Shown one piece after another: positions 36,446-45,433 of a DNA stretch of 64,000 nt. Both the position numbers and the translations under genes were made by a program. Under the pieces are notes generated by a model. The model did not search any database, was not told the DNA's origin, and saw nothing but the letters and a program-made list of their open reading frames with translations. How positions within the stretch are numbered: position 1 is the first letter of the stretch; each line of letters begins with the position of its first letter. The DNA is taken from contig NZ_QGGB01000007.1 in NCBI RefSeq assembly GCF_003150675.1, positions 334,891-398,890 on the forward strand, read 5' to 3'. Source of the DNA: Rhodohalobacter mucosus. Its GTDB lineage: Bacteria; Bacteroidota; Rhodothermia; Balneolales; Balneolaceae.

Positions 36446-39400
36446 TTATCTATTATCATTGCTTTGGGCCCACCTCACACGAATGTCCCCATGCAGTATC
36501 CAGCCGGCGGCATCGTCTTGCAGCCATGCCGGGTGGGTCTGTTGCAGCCATTGGAGTGTCTGCCCATACGCCTGTCCGGCGCTTTGGGGCCGGGTGAGCC
36601 ACCTGCGGTAAAACTGTTCAGCTATGGCCCGGCTCCGGTTGTCATCAATGGGCCACAGGTAGCCAATCACGCAGCGCGCTCCGGCGGCCAGCAGCCCATA
36701 GACCAGTCCCATGACTTCATCGTTCAGGTCCCCCTCCCCGTAGGTCCCCTCACAGCTGCTCAGGTAAACCAGGTCGACCCCTGTCAGGTCAAGTTCCCCA
36801 TCGAGCAGCTGCCGGGCGGAGAGGGTCTGCCCGTCCAGCTGGATGTAGGAGGCTGCCGGGTCGCTGCCGTCGTAGACCCCATGGGTAACCAGGTGCAGCA
36901 CGCTGATAGTTTGGTCTTGAAGCTGCCGCCGCAGCCCCGGGAGCCTCATCTGTCGGCCTTGCAGCAGGATGGCCTCCGGTACCAGGGCGCTGAGCATGGT
37001 ACACTCGTCCTCACCATGGTCTAGGCCGCTGTCCAGTGGTGGGCCGGCAATGAGCAAGCGTTTTGCTGAGGGAGTATCTTGGGGCTGTTTACCCGACAAA
37101 TGTACGGCCAGGGAGAGTGCAGGGGTAATCCTGGTTGGTACCTGGCTGGCCAGCGGGCCGGGCTGCGGCTGTCCATCGTACCAGTGCACCGGCGCGGATT
37201 GCAGCGGGAGTACATGGAGCATTCCGTGGGGTTCAATCAGGATCTCGGTGGGCAGTTCTTCTAGCTCGTTTAGCTCGTCAATCCAGGGCTGCAGGATCCT
37301 ATCGGCAGTGGTCTGTACCGCCCAGTGGTGCATCTTTTTACGGGCCATGGCAAGAAACCGGCCGCGCTTGGCCCGCAGTGATAAGTCTTTTGTGGCGCGC
37401 ACTGCCGGCCAGCTAAAACTGCCCTGGTCCCAGTCGTCGGTGATGTTCAGCTCATCGGCGGTTTTCCACAACTGGTACTTGGCCTCTTCAAGCGTCTCAT
37501 CCCACCAGGGTGGGTCGTCGCTTTGCTTGTCGCCAACAGGCGCATCGAAGTCCTGGTGGGTGAGGGGGCCTGCCTGCGTAAACGCATCCTGCCGGCTGCG
37601 GGTGCCCCACATAAAGGGCTCATCCTGGCTAGAGGTGGAACCACCGCGGGACATGTATTCTTCCAGCCACTGGGACCGGCTCAGGGCCAGGTAGAGCTGG
37701 CGGATGGTATCGTCGGGCAGGGAGAAGGATTTAACAGACAGAGGCAGCTCGCGGTCTTCTTGCACCTGCCACAGGGGTACCAGATAGACGACCAGCCGGT
37801 CGCGGCCGGTAAAGCTGTAGCTGACCAGCAGGGGGCGCCCGCCTAGATAGTTGCTCATCAGTGATCGTTTAAGCGACAAGGCCAGCTGCACAGGCTCAGC
37901 CACGACAGGGCAGGGCAGGGGGTACTCGCCGGAGCCGGAGTGGCCAAACCTGATTTGTTCGCTCAGGGTTCGCCCTTTGTGGCAGTGCCAGTGGAAGGCC
38001 TGCCGGAAGTCGGCGACCTGTTCGTGCAGCAACACTTTTTGAACCTGCTCGAATAAAATTGCATACGTGTTTTGCAAGGCTAGCCGCTCACCGGCCGTTG
38101 GAAGGCCCGCCCGATGGGTGTTGAACTCCTGCAGGGCCCGTAAAATGGTCTCGTGCGCAAGCTCATACCTACCAATAACAAGATATACATGACTTTGCAC
38201 GCGTAAACTATTCCATTTCACCCCAAAAGCGTTCTGCGGATCCAGTTGCTCAGCCTGCTCAAGGCGCTGCAATGATTCAGACCATTTTTGAAGATTGGCA
38301 AGACACAAACCAAGCAAAAACGATGCCTTGGACAGTTGAGTGGTATATTGATGCGGGTTCAACGTTTCGAGCTGCTGGTAAAGCTTTTGGGCGCGACGGC
38401 AGGGCTCTTCTGCCTGGCCCCACTTGTTCTGATATACAAGGCACGCTCCTAAATAATCGGCCGCATTGGCAAGTTCGGTAGTGTATTGTCCCGATTTTGA
38501 AGATTCGAGCTGCTCATAAAGCTCTACAGCCTGGATGAGGGGCTCTTCGGCTTGATCCCAATTTTGCCGATTGCCAAGGCACACTCCTAGATTGGAAGCT
38601 GAACAGGCTAGATCGGTGGTATATTGACTAGGCATTAAAGATTCAAGTTTTTTGAAGAGTAGATATGCTTTTAAATCATAACTTTCTGATTCTATTTGTT
38701 TATTCAGTTTACTAAGATAAACTCCAAGTCTACCGTATGTATGAGCCAGTTTGCTAACAAATTCTCCAGGGTGTTTAAGTTCGAGTTTTTTATATAAAGT
38801 AGACGCCTTTAAAGTATAGATTACTGCCTTCTTATAAGTGCTTTTATAACCTAGATTCATGCCTAGACCGAAGTATGAATCAGCTAATTTATCGGTATAC
38901 TTTCCATGATGCACCAACTCTAACTTTTCATACATATTACAAGCTATTCGATGGTAGGTTATAGCTTCCTCATAGTTATAAAGATCAGTATTACACGAAC
39001 CCAAATTGTATGCGGTTCTTGCCAAATCAGAGGAAAATTGACCTGGCAAGGTCACCTCCAATTTTTTATAAAGTTTAAATGAAACAAGATTAAATCTGTT
39101 GGATTCTTTATATAGACATTTTCTACCTAAATAAGCTCCAATCCTTCCGGATACACTTGCTAGCTCATTAATAAATTTTCCCCCGTTTAGATATTCTAGC
39201 TGTTCATACAAAGTGTATGCTCTTCTTGCATATGTTTCTGCCTTGTTATAGTTATTTTGTTTAGCACCACATTCTTCTAAAATTCTAATTACATTAGTTA
39301 AATCAATGATATGTTGCCCTGGATTCGAGGATTCGAGCTCTTCGTAGAGCTTTAAGGCGTTCAACATGGTTTCTTCGGCTTGGTCCAACTTGCTCTGGCC

Positions 39401-40126
39401 GAATAGACACACTCCAAGATTGTGGACCGCATTTGCAAGTTCGGTAGTGTATTGTCCCGATTTCGAAGATTCGAGCTGTTCGTAGAGATTTACGGCATGT
39501 CGACATGGCACTTCGGCTACTTTCCAGCATTTTAGATTTAGTATTGAAAAACCAAGCCTTGAAGCAATATCAGCAAGTTCTACAGTGAAATAGATGCCGT
39601 AGTCAACTATCAAGTCTGAAAGAGTTCTAGAAACTAATAAATAACTCTGTTCATGGTCGATCAACTGTTTAAATATATTTTTAATGGTATATGCAGGAAG
39701 ATCATTTTTTGAAAAGCTAGAATGACTTCCCGAACTAAAATTTCTTAAGATAGTCACCCAGCATTGGTGGGCAATCCAAAATCTGGAGGCATTGATTGCA
39801 CATGAACTCAGGAAAATTAAATATGTTAAGTATTTAGAGTTTTCTTTGATAGAAAGATTTTTAGTTGAGGTTTGAAAAACATTGTCTAATAATAGGGCAA
39901 CCTCTTTCTCAAATTGATTTTCCGGATTTTTCAGGACTTCTTCGATATGGTTAAGTAGTTTCATGGACCTACTGAGTAAATCAGTTTTTTCGGAATTTTT
40001 TAATTCATTAATAATGAGCTGTAGCCTGCTTAGTATATTGGGTTGCAATGTCCAGACCCACAGGTTCGGATCATTACTCAAATCCTCGAGAAGTGCGACC
40101 TCTTTACCCAGGTTTCTTACTTCCAT
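36446..40126 (-). CDS. TPR-CHAT caspase-like protease, copy 1
   Basis: 1226 residues. An N-terminal helical region of ~190 residues without clear family is followed by about nine TPR-like repeats of ~51 residues marked by xxxGQYTxxLA (for example SKSGQYTTELANAVHNLG). From residue ~611 comes the linker and CHAT domain, nearly identical to the other copy. Catalytic residues are His1082 (LHLVTHGVYD) and Cys1125 (VYLSSCEGTYG). Its start overlaps the kinase stop by 10 bp, tying it to the TerY-P triad. Within the AT-rich TPR part two patches (about 38300-38600 and 39300-39530) are GC-richer and nearly repeat each other. The likely role is a sensor-controlled protease effector; the substrate is unknown. 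Confidence 0.9.
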   Translation of the reverse strand: MEVRNLGKEVALLEDLSNDPNLWVWTLQPNILSRLQLIINELKNSEKTDLLSRSMKLLNHIEEVLKNPENQFEKEVALLLDNVFQTSTKNLSIKENSKYLTYLIFLSSCAINASRFWIAHQCWVTILRNFSSGSHSSFSKNDLPAYTIKNIFKQLIDHEQSYLLVSRTLSDLIVDYGIYFTVELADIASRLGFSILNLKCWKVAEVPCRHAVNLYEQLESSKSGQYTTELANAVHNLGVCLFGQSKLDQAEETMLNALKLYEELESSNPGQHIIDLTNVIRILEECGAKQNNYNKAETYARRAYTLYEQLEYLNGGKFINELASVSGRIGAYLGRKCLYKESNRFNLVSFKLYKKLEVTLPGQFSSDLARTAYNLGSCNTDLYNYEEAITYHRIACNMYEKLELVHHGKYTDKLADSYFGLGMNLGYKSTYKKAVIYTLKASTLYKKLELKHPGEFVSKLAHTYGRLGVYLSKLNKQIESESYDLKAYLLFKKLESLMPSQYTTDLACSASNLGVCLGNRQNWDQAEEPLIQAVELYEQLESSKSGQYTTELANAADYLGACLVYQNKWGQAEEPCRRAQKLYQQLETLNPHQYTTQLSKASFLLGLCLANLQKWSESLQRLEQAEQLDPQNAFGVKWNSLRVQSHVYLVIGRYELAHETILRALQEFNTHRAGLPTAGERLALQNTYAILFEQVQKVLLHEQVADFRQAFHWHCHKGRTLSEQIRFGHSGSGEYPLPCPVVAEPVQLALSLKRSLMSNYLGGRPLLVSYSFTGRDRLVVYLVPLWQVQEDRELPLSVKSFSLPDDTIRQLYLALSRSQWLEEYMSRGGSTSSQDEPFMWGTRSRQDAFTQAGPLTHQDFDAPVGDKQSDDPPWWDETLEEAKYQLWKTADELNITDDWDQGSFSWPAVRATKDLSLRAKRGRFLAMARKKMHHWAVQTTADRILQPWIDELNELEELPTEILIEPHGMLHVLPLQSAPVHWYDGQPQPGPLASQVPTRITPALSLAVHLSGKQPQDTPSAKRLLIAGPPLDSGLDHGEDECTMLSALVPEAILLQGRQMRLPGLRRQLQDQTISVLHLVTHGVYDGSDPAASYIQLDGQTLSARQLLDGELDLTGVDLVYLSSCEGTYGEGDLNDEVMGLVYGLLAAGARCVIGYLWPIDDNRSRAIAEQFYRRWLTRPQSAGQAYGQTLQWLQQTHPAWLQDDAAGWILHGDIRVRWAQSNDNR
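36485..38294. repeat. 1.81-kb near-identical direct repeat, copy 1 (CHAT effector cassette)
   Basis: Partner of 28618-30427 (offset 7867 bp). It encodes the shared linker and CHAT domain and is strikingly GC-rich against the AT-rich flanks. The C-terminal ends of the two proteins differ just outside it (SVEYGKS versus RVRWAQSNDNR). Confidence 0.9.
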
Positions 40127-41385
40127 AATAATTTGGCCGGCTTTTTAATCTTGCTTTGATTTTGTACTAGCTTAATAGGACGATTTAACGTAGTAACCTT
40201 TCTTTTTTGAACCAAAAACCTTGTCACTTTTTGCCAAATGTGTGTTAGAATATTTGCTGAATTCTTTGCCCCAGCCATATTTTTTCCGTCAGAAGGATTT
40301 TTTTGAAGGGTGGGTGTTGATGATCCAGATCTGTCTTTTGTTATCTGATGGGACGTAATTTTTTGAGGATTTATATTTTGTAAGAGTTGTTTCCGTTCAC
40401 ACCAGGGGCAGTCACGTAGGTGTTCACCAAAAATATGTTTTTTGTTTTCACTGCAACTCTGCAAGTAAAGTTCGCTTGTATCTAACTCTTCTCTCCACTC
40501 GTTTGCAGTTGGTCGAATAGATGGATCATGAGAACCATCTCGAAAACAGCGGATAAATAATTTTTGAATATGTGGGTCGAGCATTTCAAAAGGAGGACTG
40601 CCTGAACGAGGCTTGTATTCCTGTTTTCTCTCAGGATCGTACGTCCAATGCTTTTGCTTTATGTTATGTGCTACATTGGCCTCTCCATTTCCATATTTGT
40701 ACGACCCTGAAAAGGGATGCATACCTTCCATGAGTAATTGAAAAAAAAGTACGGCCATCGAAAATGCATCGTGCTTTGTACCCCCGTTAAAAGATGCGTA
40801 GTTTTTATTCTGGTGCTCCGGAGGTGTATAATCCGGAATACCGACCCTGCAAGTATAAATTTTACCGGTTGACGGATCTCTTATTTCAAAAGAATCACAA
40901 TCGATCAGAGTTACCAGAGCGTTCTTTTTGACTAAAATATTACTCATGTTTAGATCGCCTACTGCGAAACCATTACTATGTATTTCTTCAATTGCAGAAG
41001 CAATATTCCGGCAAATTCTTATTTGTGTTCGGTAATTTGCATGTGCATGCTGCTGTTTCCTGGATTTAGGAAGAAGATAGGAAAATGCAGAACTTCCTTC
41101 GGCGAGTGGCATTATAAATCCAACTGTCATTCCATTTTCGTTTACCACAAGGTCTTTAGGCCATGCTATGCTGTGATGTCCCATAGTCGCCATTGGATCG
41201 TTGGGAGGATTATGAATCATCACATTTAGTTTATTTGCTCTATCCTGAATCACTTCGTGATAGATTTTAGCAACGGTATTCTTTTCGTTTTGTAGGCGAT
41301 AAACACTTCCCTCACCTCCTCGCAATAGAGTTGACGGGTCTAGATGTAATCTTGTTCCAGTTGATTGGATCCAAAGCGATTTCAT
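40117..41385 (-). CDS. TerY-P-type protein kinase with C-terminal zinc-ribbon-like motif
   Basis: 422 residues. The kinase domain has a glycine loop LLRGGEGSVYRL, the ATP lysine in TVAKIYHEV, a catalytic loop FAVGDLNMSNILV (Asp and Asn kept, HRD altered to VGD) and LIDCDSFEI in place of DFG. A loop SGSYKYGNGEANVAHNIKQK is typical of kinases found with TerY-like vWA proteins. After the kinase, FGEHLRDCPWCERKQ forms a zinc-ribbon-like CPWC motif, also typical of this group. The tail is basic. It starts 23 bp after the PP2C gene and overlaps the CHAT gene, so phosphatase, kinase and protease are coupled. Confidence 0.88.
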   Translation of the reverse strand: MKSLWIQSTGTRLHLDPSTLLRGGEGSVYRLQNEKNTVAKIYHEVIQDRANKLNVMIHNPPNDPMATMGHHSIAWPKDLVVNENGMTVGFIMPLAEGSSAFSYLLPKSRKQQHAHANYRTQIRICRNIASAIEEIHSNGFAVGDLNMSNILVKKNALVTLIDCDSFEIRDPSTGKIYTCRVGIPDYTPPEHQNKNYASFNGGTKHDAFSMAVLFFQLLMEGMHPFSGSYKYGNGEANVAHNIKQKHWTYDPERKQEYKPRSGSPPFEMLDPHIQKLFIRCFRDGSHDPSIRPTANEWREELDTSELYLQSCSENKKHIFGEHLRDCPWCERKQLLQNINPQKITSHQITKDRSGSSTPTLQKNPSDGKNMAGAKNSANILTHIWQKVTRFLVQKRKVTTLNRPIKLVQNQSKIKKPAKLLWK

Positions 41386-41408
41386 TCTGATAGTGCTATC
41401 TTATCATT

Positions 41409-42263
41409 TTAATTCTGAGCCATATCGTCTGTTAGCTTAGAAGAGATACCTCCTGCCACCAGAATGCAGCAATCATCAAATGTTCTCGATTGTACTCTAT
41501 TCGAGCGAAGATATTTTTCTAATTCGAGATTATCTCTTTGTTCATTATTGCTTACACTTGCGATCCGGATCAGTGGATTTAAAAATGATTGCCGGGGTTC
41601 CTTTTCCTTTTTATCAAATGCGATACGCGCCAATCCATCTGTGAATAGGCAAACACCGTTAATTGGTTTCTGTACAAAGCCGGATTGGATGACTTTCAAG
41701 GCATCCTCTGACGTAATAAATGTGGTAATATTTGCAAATTTACTATGATCTTCTGTAAGCTGATGAAGTTCATAATCAGTGTTTTTATGATTTGAGTCAA
41801 TAGCTGTCTGTACAACGATACCTCCATCTCCAACTTGGCCATAAGCCACGAAGTGCTCAGTTGCAACAATGATGAGCAATGTTGTGGCAAATGCATCCAT
41901 CGTAATCTGTAATGAATTCGCTCCATTGTTTAGATAGTTTGTACGGTCCTGAATATGGTTTATGGTTTCTGAGAAACATTGATCTATAAGTTCCTTCCAT
42001 TCCCGTCCTGCATCCTGTTTTTCAGACTCTGGCCAGAGGTCTATTACACTACTGAGCCATGTAACTGCAAACTTCGTTGCCCATCGTGAACCTACAGAAG
42101 AAAATGGAGCCGAGTTCGACCCGGCACCATCTGCAACAGCTGCAATCAATGTCCCATTATCTATATGATTGTAGTAGAAGGCATCTTCATTTGGTTGCCC
42201 CTCATTGTGGTATGATCCCTTTTGTGAGGCTGCTAAAACATGAAATTTTGGATTCGAACTCAT
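41409..42263 (-). CDS. PP2C-family protein phosphatase (TerY-P triad)
   Basis: 284 residues of the PP2C fold. Metal-binding residues are seen in IAAVADGAGSNSAPFSSVGS (DGxG motif at about residue 40), in VCLFTDGLARI (about 206) and in TFDDCCILVAGG at the end. These are Mn2+/Mg2+-dependent Ser/Thr phosphatases. It lies between the vWA protein (25 bp) and the kinase (23 bp), the canonical vWA-PP2C-kinase triad seen beside tellurite-resistance and other stress loci. It probably reverses phosphorylation by the kinase on the vWA protein or on a downstream effector such as the TPR-CHAT proteins. Confidence 0.9.
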   Translation of the reverse strand: MSSNPKFHVLAASQKGSYHNEGQPNEDAFYYNHIDNGTLIAAVADGAGSNSAPFSSVGSRWATKFAVTWLSSVIDLWPESEKQDAGREWKELIDQCFSETINHIQDRTNYLNNGANSLQITMDAFATTLLIIVATEHFVAYGQVGDGGIVVQTAIDSNHKNTDYELHQLTEDHSKFANITTFITSEDALKVIQSGFVQKPINGVCLFTDGLARIAFDKKEKEPRQSFLNPLIRIASVSNNEQRDNLELEKYLRSNRVQSRTFDDCCILVAGGISSKLTDDMAQN

Positions 42264-42288
42264 TTTTGTATTGTGTTTGGTTCGTGAT

Positions 42289-43056
42289 TTAAGCTGTAAT
42301 TGGTTTAAAGCAATTAGCAGGCGGCAAAGCCAAGGTTTGTCCAGGCTGTGAGGAGCTAATTATCGTCACTGATCTGCTGATGAATTCAAACATGGCTTTG
42401 AAATCCATATTCATTAATTCAACAACCGGTTGATTCACTGCAAATGCCTGCAGTGCATTGAAATTCGCAGTTGCAGTTCCAACAGGAAAGAAAGTACAAA
42501 TGTCATTTACGGCATGTACTTTTTTGACAGCTATATCCATCATGGTCGGATTTTTTGGTTCCTGTTGACCATCAGTGACTAGAAAAATGATTGATTTATA
42601 ATAATCAAGACCACTAGCGTCATATGCTTCCAGACGATTTTTCAAAGAATCCACTCCTTGGTTTATAGCCTCAGCTAGTGGAGTTAAACCTGAAGCTTTT
42701 AAAATGGGTGGTGTAAAATTGTCGATCGTTGTAAAATCCTGAAGTACGTTAACCATTCCGCCAAAAGTAATAATCTGAGGTTCTACTACGAATCGCGCGA
42801 TCTCATTTTTCATAATTTCACTCTTAAGTATCTTAAGGCCTTCGTTAAGTTCATCAATAGCCTTGACACCATCGAATCTTCCATTCATGGATGATGAAGT
42901 GTCAAGAATCAGGATTAGTGGCAACCTTTTCCCATAACCTAAATCAGCACCTTCATTTACTTCGTTGAATCGGCTATCCAGTTCGTGTTCATTACTTTCC
43001 AGATCTTGCGGATATACATCGATGTAATCATTCTTACCAGGCATAGTTGTCACCAT
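42289..43056 (-). CDS. TerY-like von Willebrand factor A protein
   Basis: 255 residues forming one vWA domain. The metal-ion-dependent adhesion site is intact: LILDTSSSMNGRFDGVKAID (DxSxS at about residue 49), Thr in ASGLTPLAEAINQGV (about 126) and Asp in FLVTDGQQEPKN (about 165). TerY-like vWA proteins bind metal and act with a PP2C and a kinase. An ATG four codons in (43044) is an alternative start. It is the first gene of the triad and is separated from the upstream pair of helical proteins by 302 bp, so it probably has its own promoter. Confidence 0.9.
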   Translation of the reverse strand: MVTTMPGKNDYIDVYPQDLESNEHELDSRFNEVNEGADLGYGKRLPLILILDTSSSMNGRFDGVKAIDELNEGLKILKSEIMKNEIARFVVEPQIITFGGMVNVLQDFTTIDNFTPPILKASGLTPLAEAINQGVDSLKNRLEAYDASGLDYYKSIIFLVTDGQQEPKNPTMMDIAVKKVHAVNDICTFFPVGTATANFNALQAFAVNQPVVELMNMDFKAMFEFISRSVTIISSSQPGQTLALPPANCFKPITA

Positions 43057-43358
43057 TTATTTGATATTGTGAGTATTCACTGAAAATCAATACCACCTTA
43101 CTTTTGTATTAGTGGGTTAGCATTTCAGGGATATTTACTAGGAAGAGTAAACAAGAGTATGATTGCGTATCAATCAGGCTTAGGATTATCTGGTCAATTC
43201 AAGAAGAGTCAGATCTATGTAGTAAAAAATAGTTAGGCCATCCTGCCTTAACTGTACAGAACGGCCTATAAATTTGACCGGGTATCGAATTAATTCAGCT
43301 AGTATCTTTTTGGCTTGAATTAATTCAACAAAATAATTTCCAAATTTGTATCTCGATT
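43057..43358. other. Noncoding gap upstream of the vWA gene
   Basis: About 300 AT-rich bases. No hairpin or gene could be supported; the promoter of the vWA-PP2C-kinase-CHAT run is probably here. Confidence 0.4.
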
Positions 43359-44066
43359 CTACCGGTCTGAGATGATTCTGGAATGTTCAAGGACAAGCAA
43401 CGCCAATAGACGAATGATAAGATGATTGTTGGCATTGTTTGCAACGTCAGATGCAAGATCACAATCAGTTATAATTTTTTTGATCTCTGATATTTCATGT
43501 TGCTGCAGTCTACTGATCATTGGTTGAAATTTCTCTACATATTCAGCTACGGATATATTATATGCCACATTCCATTCTGCAAATTCATCATGAATCTCAA
43601 TATTGCCGGAGTTTTCAATCTCACCAAGACAAAATAGTGAATACTGATAGAGTTGAAGATGTATCTGCTGTATAACTTCTTCTCTCAACTGCCCAACCAT
43701 TAATGATGCATAACATAATTGATGTCTTTGCTCATCAAAACTGAATCCATCATATATTGCAAGAGATTCTTTCATTTCGATATCATTTATCCTTAGTTCG
43801 TGTCTCAGTTTTGTTCTTTTGGTCTCCAGTAACTGCATTTTCAATGCAATGCGGAAGAAATTTTCTATTATGTTTGTTGTGTCCTCTGTAAATCGGTGTA
43901 CACATGAATTTGTTTTATTTTCAAATTCTGCCGCTTTAATGATCTGATTTTTCCAGTTTTTTGTTACGGCCTTCAATTTAGGATCTCTTATTTCAATTGA
44001 TTTAATAACATTATCCAATAACTCTTCGATACTTGTTAGATTATTATCCTTCATAATATTCACCAT
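43359..44066 (-). CDS. Unknown helical protein, related to its upstream neighbour
   Basis: 235 residues, predicted almost entirely helical, no membrane segment. Recognisable blocks shared with the protein at 44,086-44,769 are FRIALKMQLLETKRTKLRHE (LLMELQIRLLESKL there), YASLMVGQLREEVIQQIHLQ (GGLFIGKLNNKKQIRLYEEL there) and a following YQYSLFCLG helix. The pairing suggests an ancient duplication and a possible heterodimer. No family is recognised. It starts 19 bp after the neighbour and lies upstream of the TerY-P triad. An ATG at 44054 is an alternative start. Confidence 0.65.
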   Translation of the reverse strand: MVNIMKDNNLTSIEELLDNVIKSIEIRDPKLKAVTKNWKNQIIKAAEFENKTNSCVHRFTEDTTNIIENFFRIALKMQLLETKRTKLRHELRINDIEMKESLAIYDGFSFDEQRHQLCYASLMVGQLREEVIQQIHLQLYQYSLFCLGEIENSGNIEIHDEFAEWNVAYNISVAEYVEKFQPMISRLQQHEISEIKKIITDCDLASDVANNANNHLIIRLLALLVLEHSRIISDR

Positions 44067-44085
44067 TAATTGATTTTATTTATTT

Positions 44086-44769
44086 TTATGAATTACTAAA
44101 CTGATTCAATTCAGATACCATTTTTGCGAAATCTCTTAATGGTTTTGATAAGCTTTTATCTTTTGATGAAGTAACAGCAACCTTTTTATTGTTAATTATG
44201 TGCAGTAAAGTGTCCCTAGTTTGATTTGGTTTAATAGAGAATTCAATTTCAATTTCATTTAAATAGCTTGAAACTTTATTTGTATCTAACAGTTGAGTAA
44301 TCAAATCAACGCAATAATTTTCTTTTTTTGCCCCGGCTAGGTCAAGTGTGTAATCAATAAGCTCTTCGTAAAGTCTTATTTGTTTTTTATTATTCAGCTT
44401 ACCAATAAAGAGCCCTCCTAAAACTAGTTTATTTTTCCTATCAAGAAGCGATCCTTGTAATTCAAAATGTTCAATCAAACTAGACATAGTTTTTTCAAGG
44501 TCAGCTTTCATTGATATAAGCTTGGATTCCAGTAGTCGGATTTGAAGCTCCATTAAAAGATATTTGGACACCATGTAAATACTTTCATTATCGAAATCGA
44601 CTATTTTATCGTAAAGTAAAGATTCATTGATCTGTGCTACTTTTTCAGATTTCCAACGATCAATAGTTGGCTGAAGACATGGATGTTTAGCAACTTCGTT
44701 TGCCACTTTTTCTAATTCGATAATTTCATCAGCAAGTCTTTCTATTGTAAATTTCTTATATGCTTTCAT
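44086..44769 (-). CDS. Unknown helical protein, first gene of the island's minus-strand run
   Basis: 227 residues, helical, lysine- and glutamate-rich, without a signal peptide or membrane segment. It resembles the next protein across about 150 residues with the same order of blocks. The N-terminus (LADEIIELEKVANEVAKHPC) and LMELQIRLLESKLISMKADL are probable coiled coil. No motif for catalysis is seen. As first gene of the run leading into the vWA/kinase/CHAT genes it may be a sensor or adaptor. Function unknown. Confidence 0.65.
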   Translation of the reverse strand: MKAYKKFTIERLADEIIELEKVANEVAKHPCLQPTIDRWKSEKVAQINESLLYDKIVDFDNESIYMVSKYLLMELQIRLLESKLISMKADLEKTMSSLIEHFELQGSLLDRKNKLVLGGLFIGKLNNKKQIRLYEELIDYTLDLAGAKKENYCVDLITQLLDTNKVSSYLNEIEIEFSIKPNQTRDTLLHIINNKKVAVTSSKDKSLSKPLRDFAKMVSELNQFSNS

Positions 44770-45433
44770 AGTATTTTCTATTCAGAGTGATATACAATTG
44801 ATGATGTTTGATTGAATCTGTTTGTCCTGTTGCTACCTTTTAGAGGAAAGATCAATCTGCTACCGTATCACTTGAATTAAAAAAGTACAAAGTGAAACTA
44901 GTTGGCTGCTTTTTTTTAGCCAAAAGGTCTGTCACTAACATAGTGTCTACTGGATAGATCAATCAGCCTTGAAAGAATCGTTTATATTCACACCGAAAGA
45001 CAATGATACAGTCTTTACTTAACTAGATTGAATTAACTCTCTCCCGATACTCTTGATTAAACTAAGCTAGTTTGGCCTCTAGATCAGAAATACAATTTGA
45101 TACTATAGTTGTTTAAAATTGCTATATGGTCAATAGTCATCACAAAGAAGGTACCTAGGTTGTAGCTTATCACAATCATTTATATCACTTACAATATGGT
45201 CATTTGGTAGTGAGTAAGAAATACGATGTATTATTACAATTTTGTATTAAAAGTCGAATGGCTCATCTAAATAGATCAGAAGAATTAGACTGTAAACTTA
45301 ATTTAATCTGACAAAATTATTTTGAGGATGGTGAACTCATGTGATACGCAATTTAGACAAATATTGCTTACGTAGTAAAGTTGACAATTAACCTTGTATC
45401 GAAATTGTCAAGTAAATCAACATCTATCCTACA
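44770..45433. other. Divergent intergenic region
   Basis: About 660 AT-rich bases between divergent genes, with no supported gene. It must hold the promoters of the minus-strand run and of the PcfJ-like gene. I could not pick out a specific operator. Confidence 0.4.

Noticed and set aside
28618..38294. Diversity-generating retroelement (template/variable repeat)
   Set aside because: No reverse transcriptase is present, and the repeats are 1.8 kb long and near-identical rather than a short variable copy with adenine-specific changes.
28591..40126. Type III-E CRISPR (Craspase) or CHAT-gasdermin system
   Set aside because: TPR-CHAT proteases are present, but there is no Cas7-11-like effector, Cas gene, CRISPR array or recognisable gasdermin pore protein nearby.
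40117..43056. A classical tellurite-resistance (Ter) operon
   Set aside because: The vWA/PP2C/kinase triad is present but there are no TerB, TerC, TerD/E or TerZ genes anywhere in the window.
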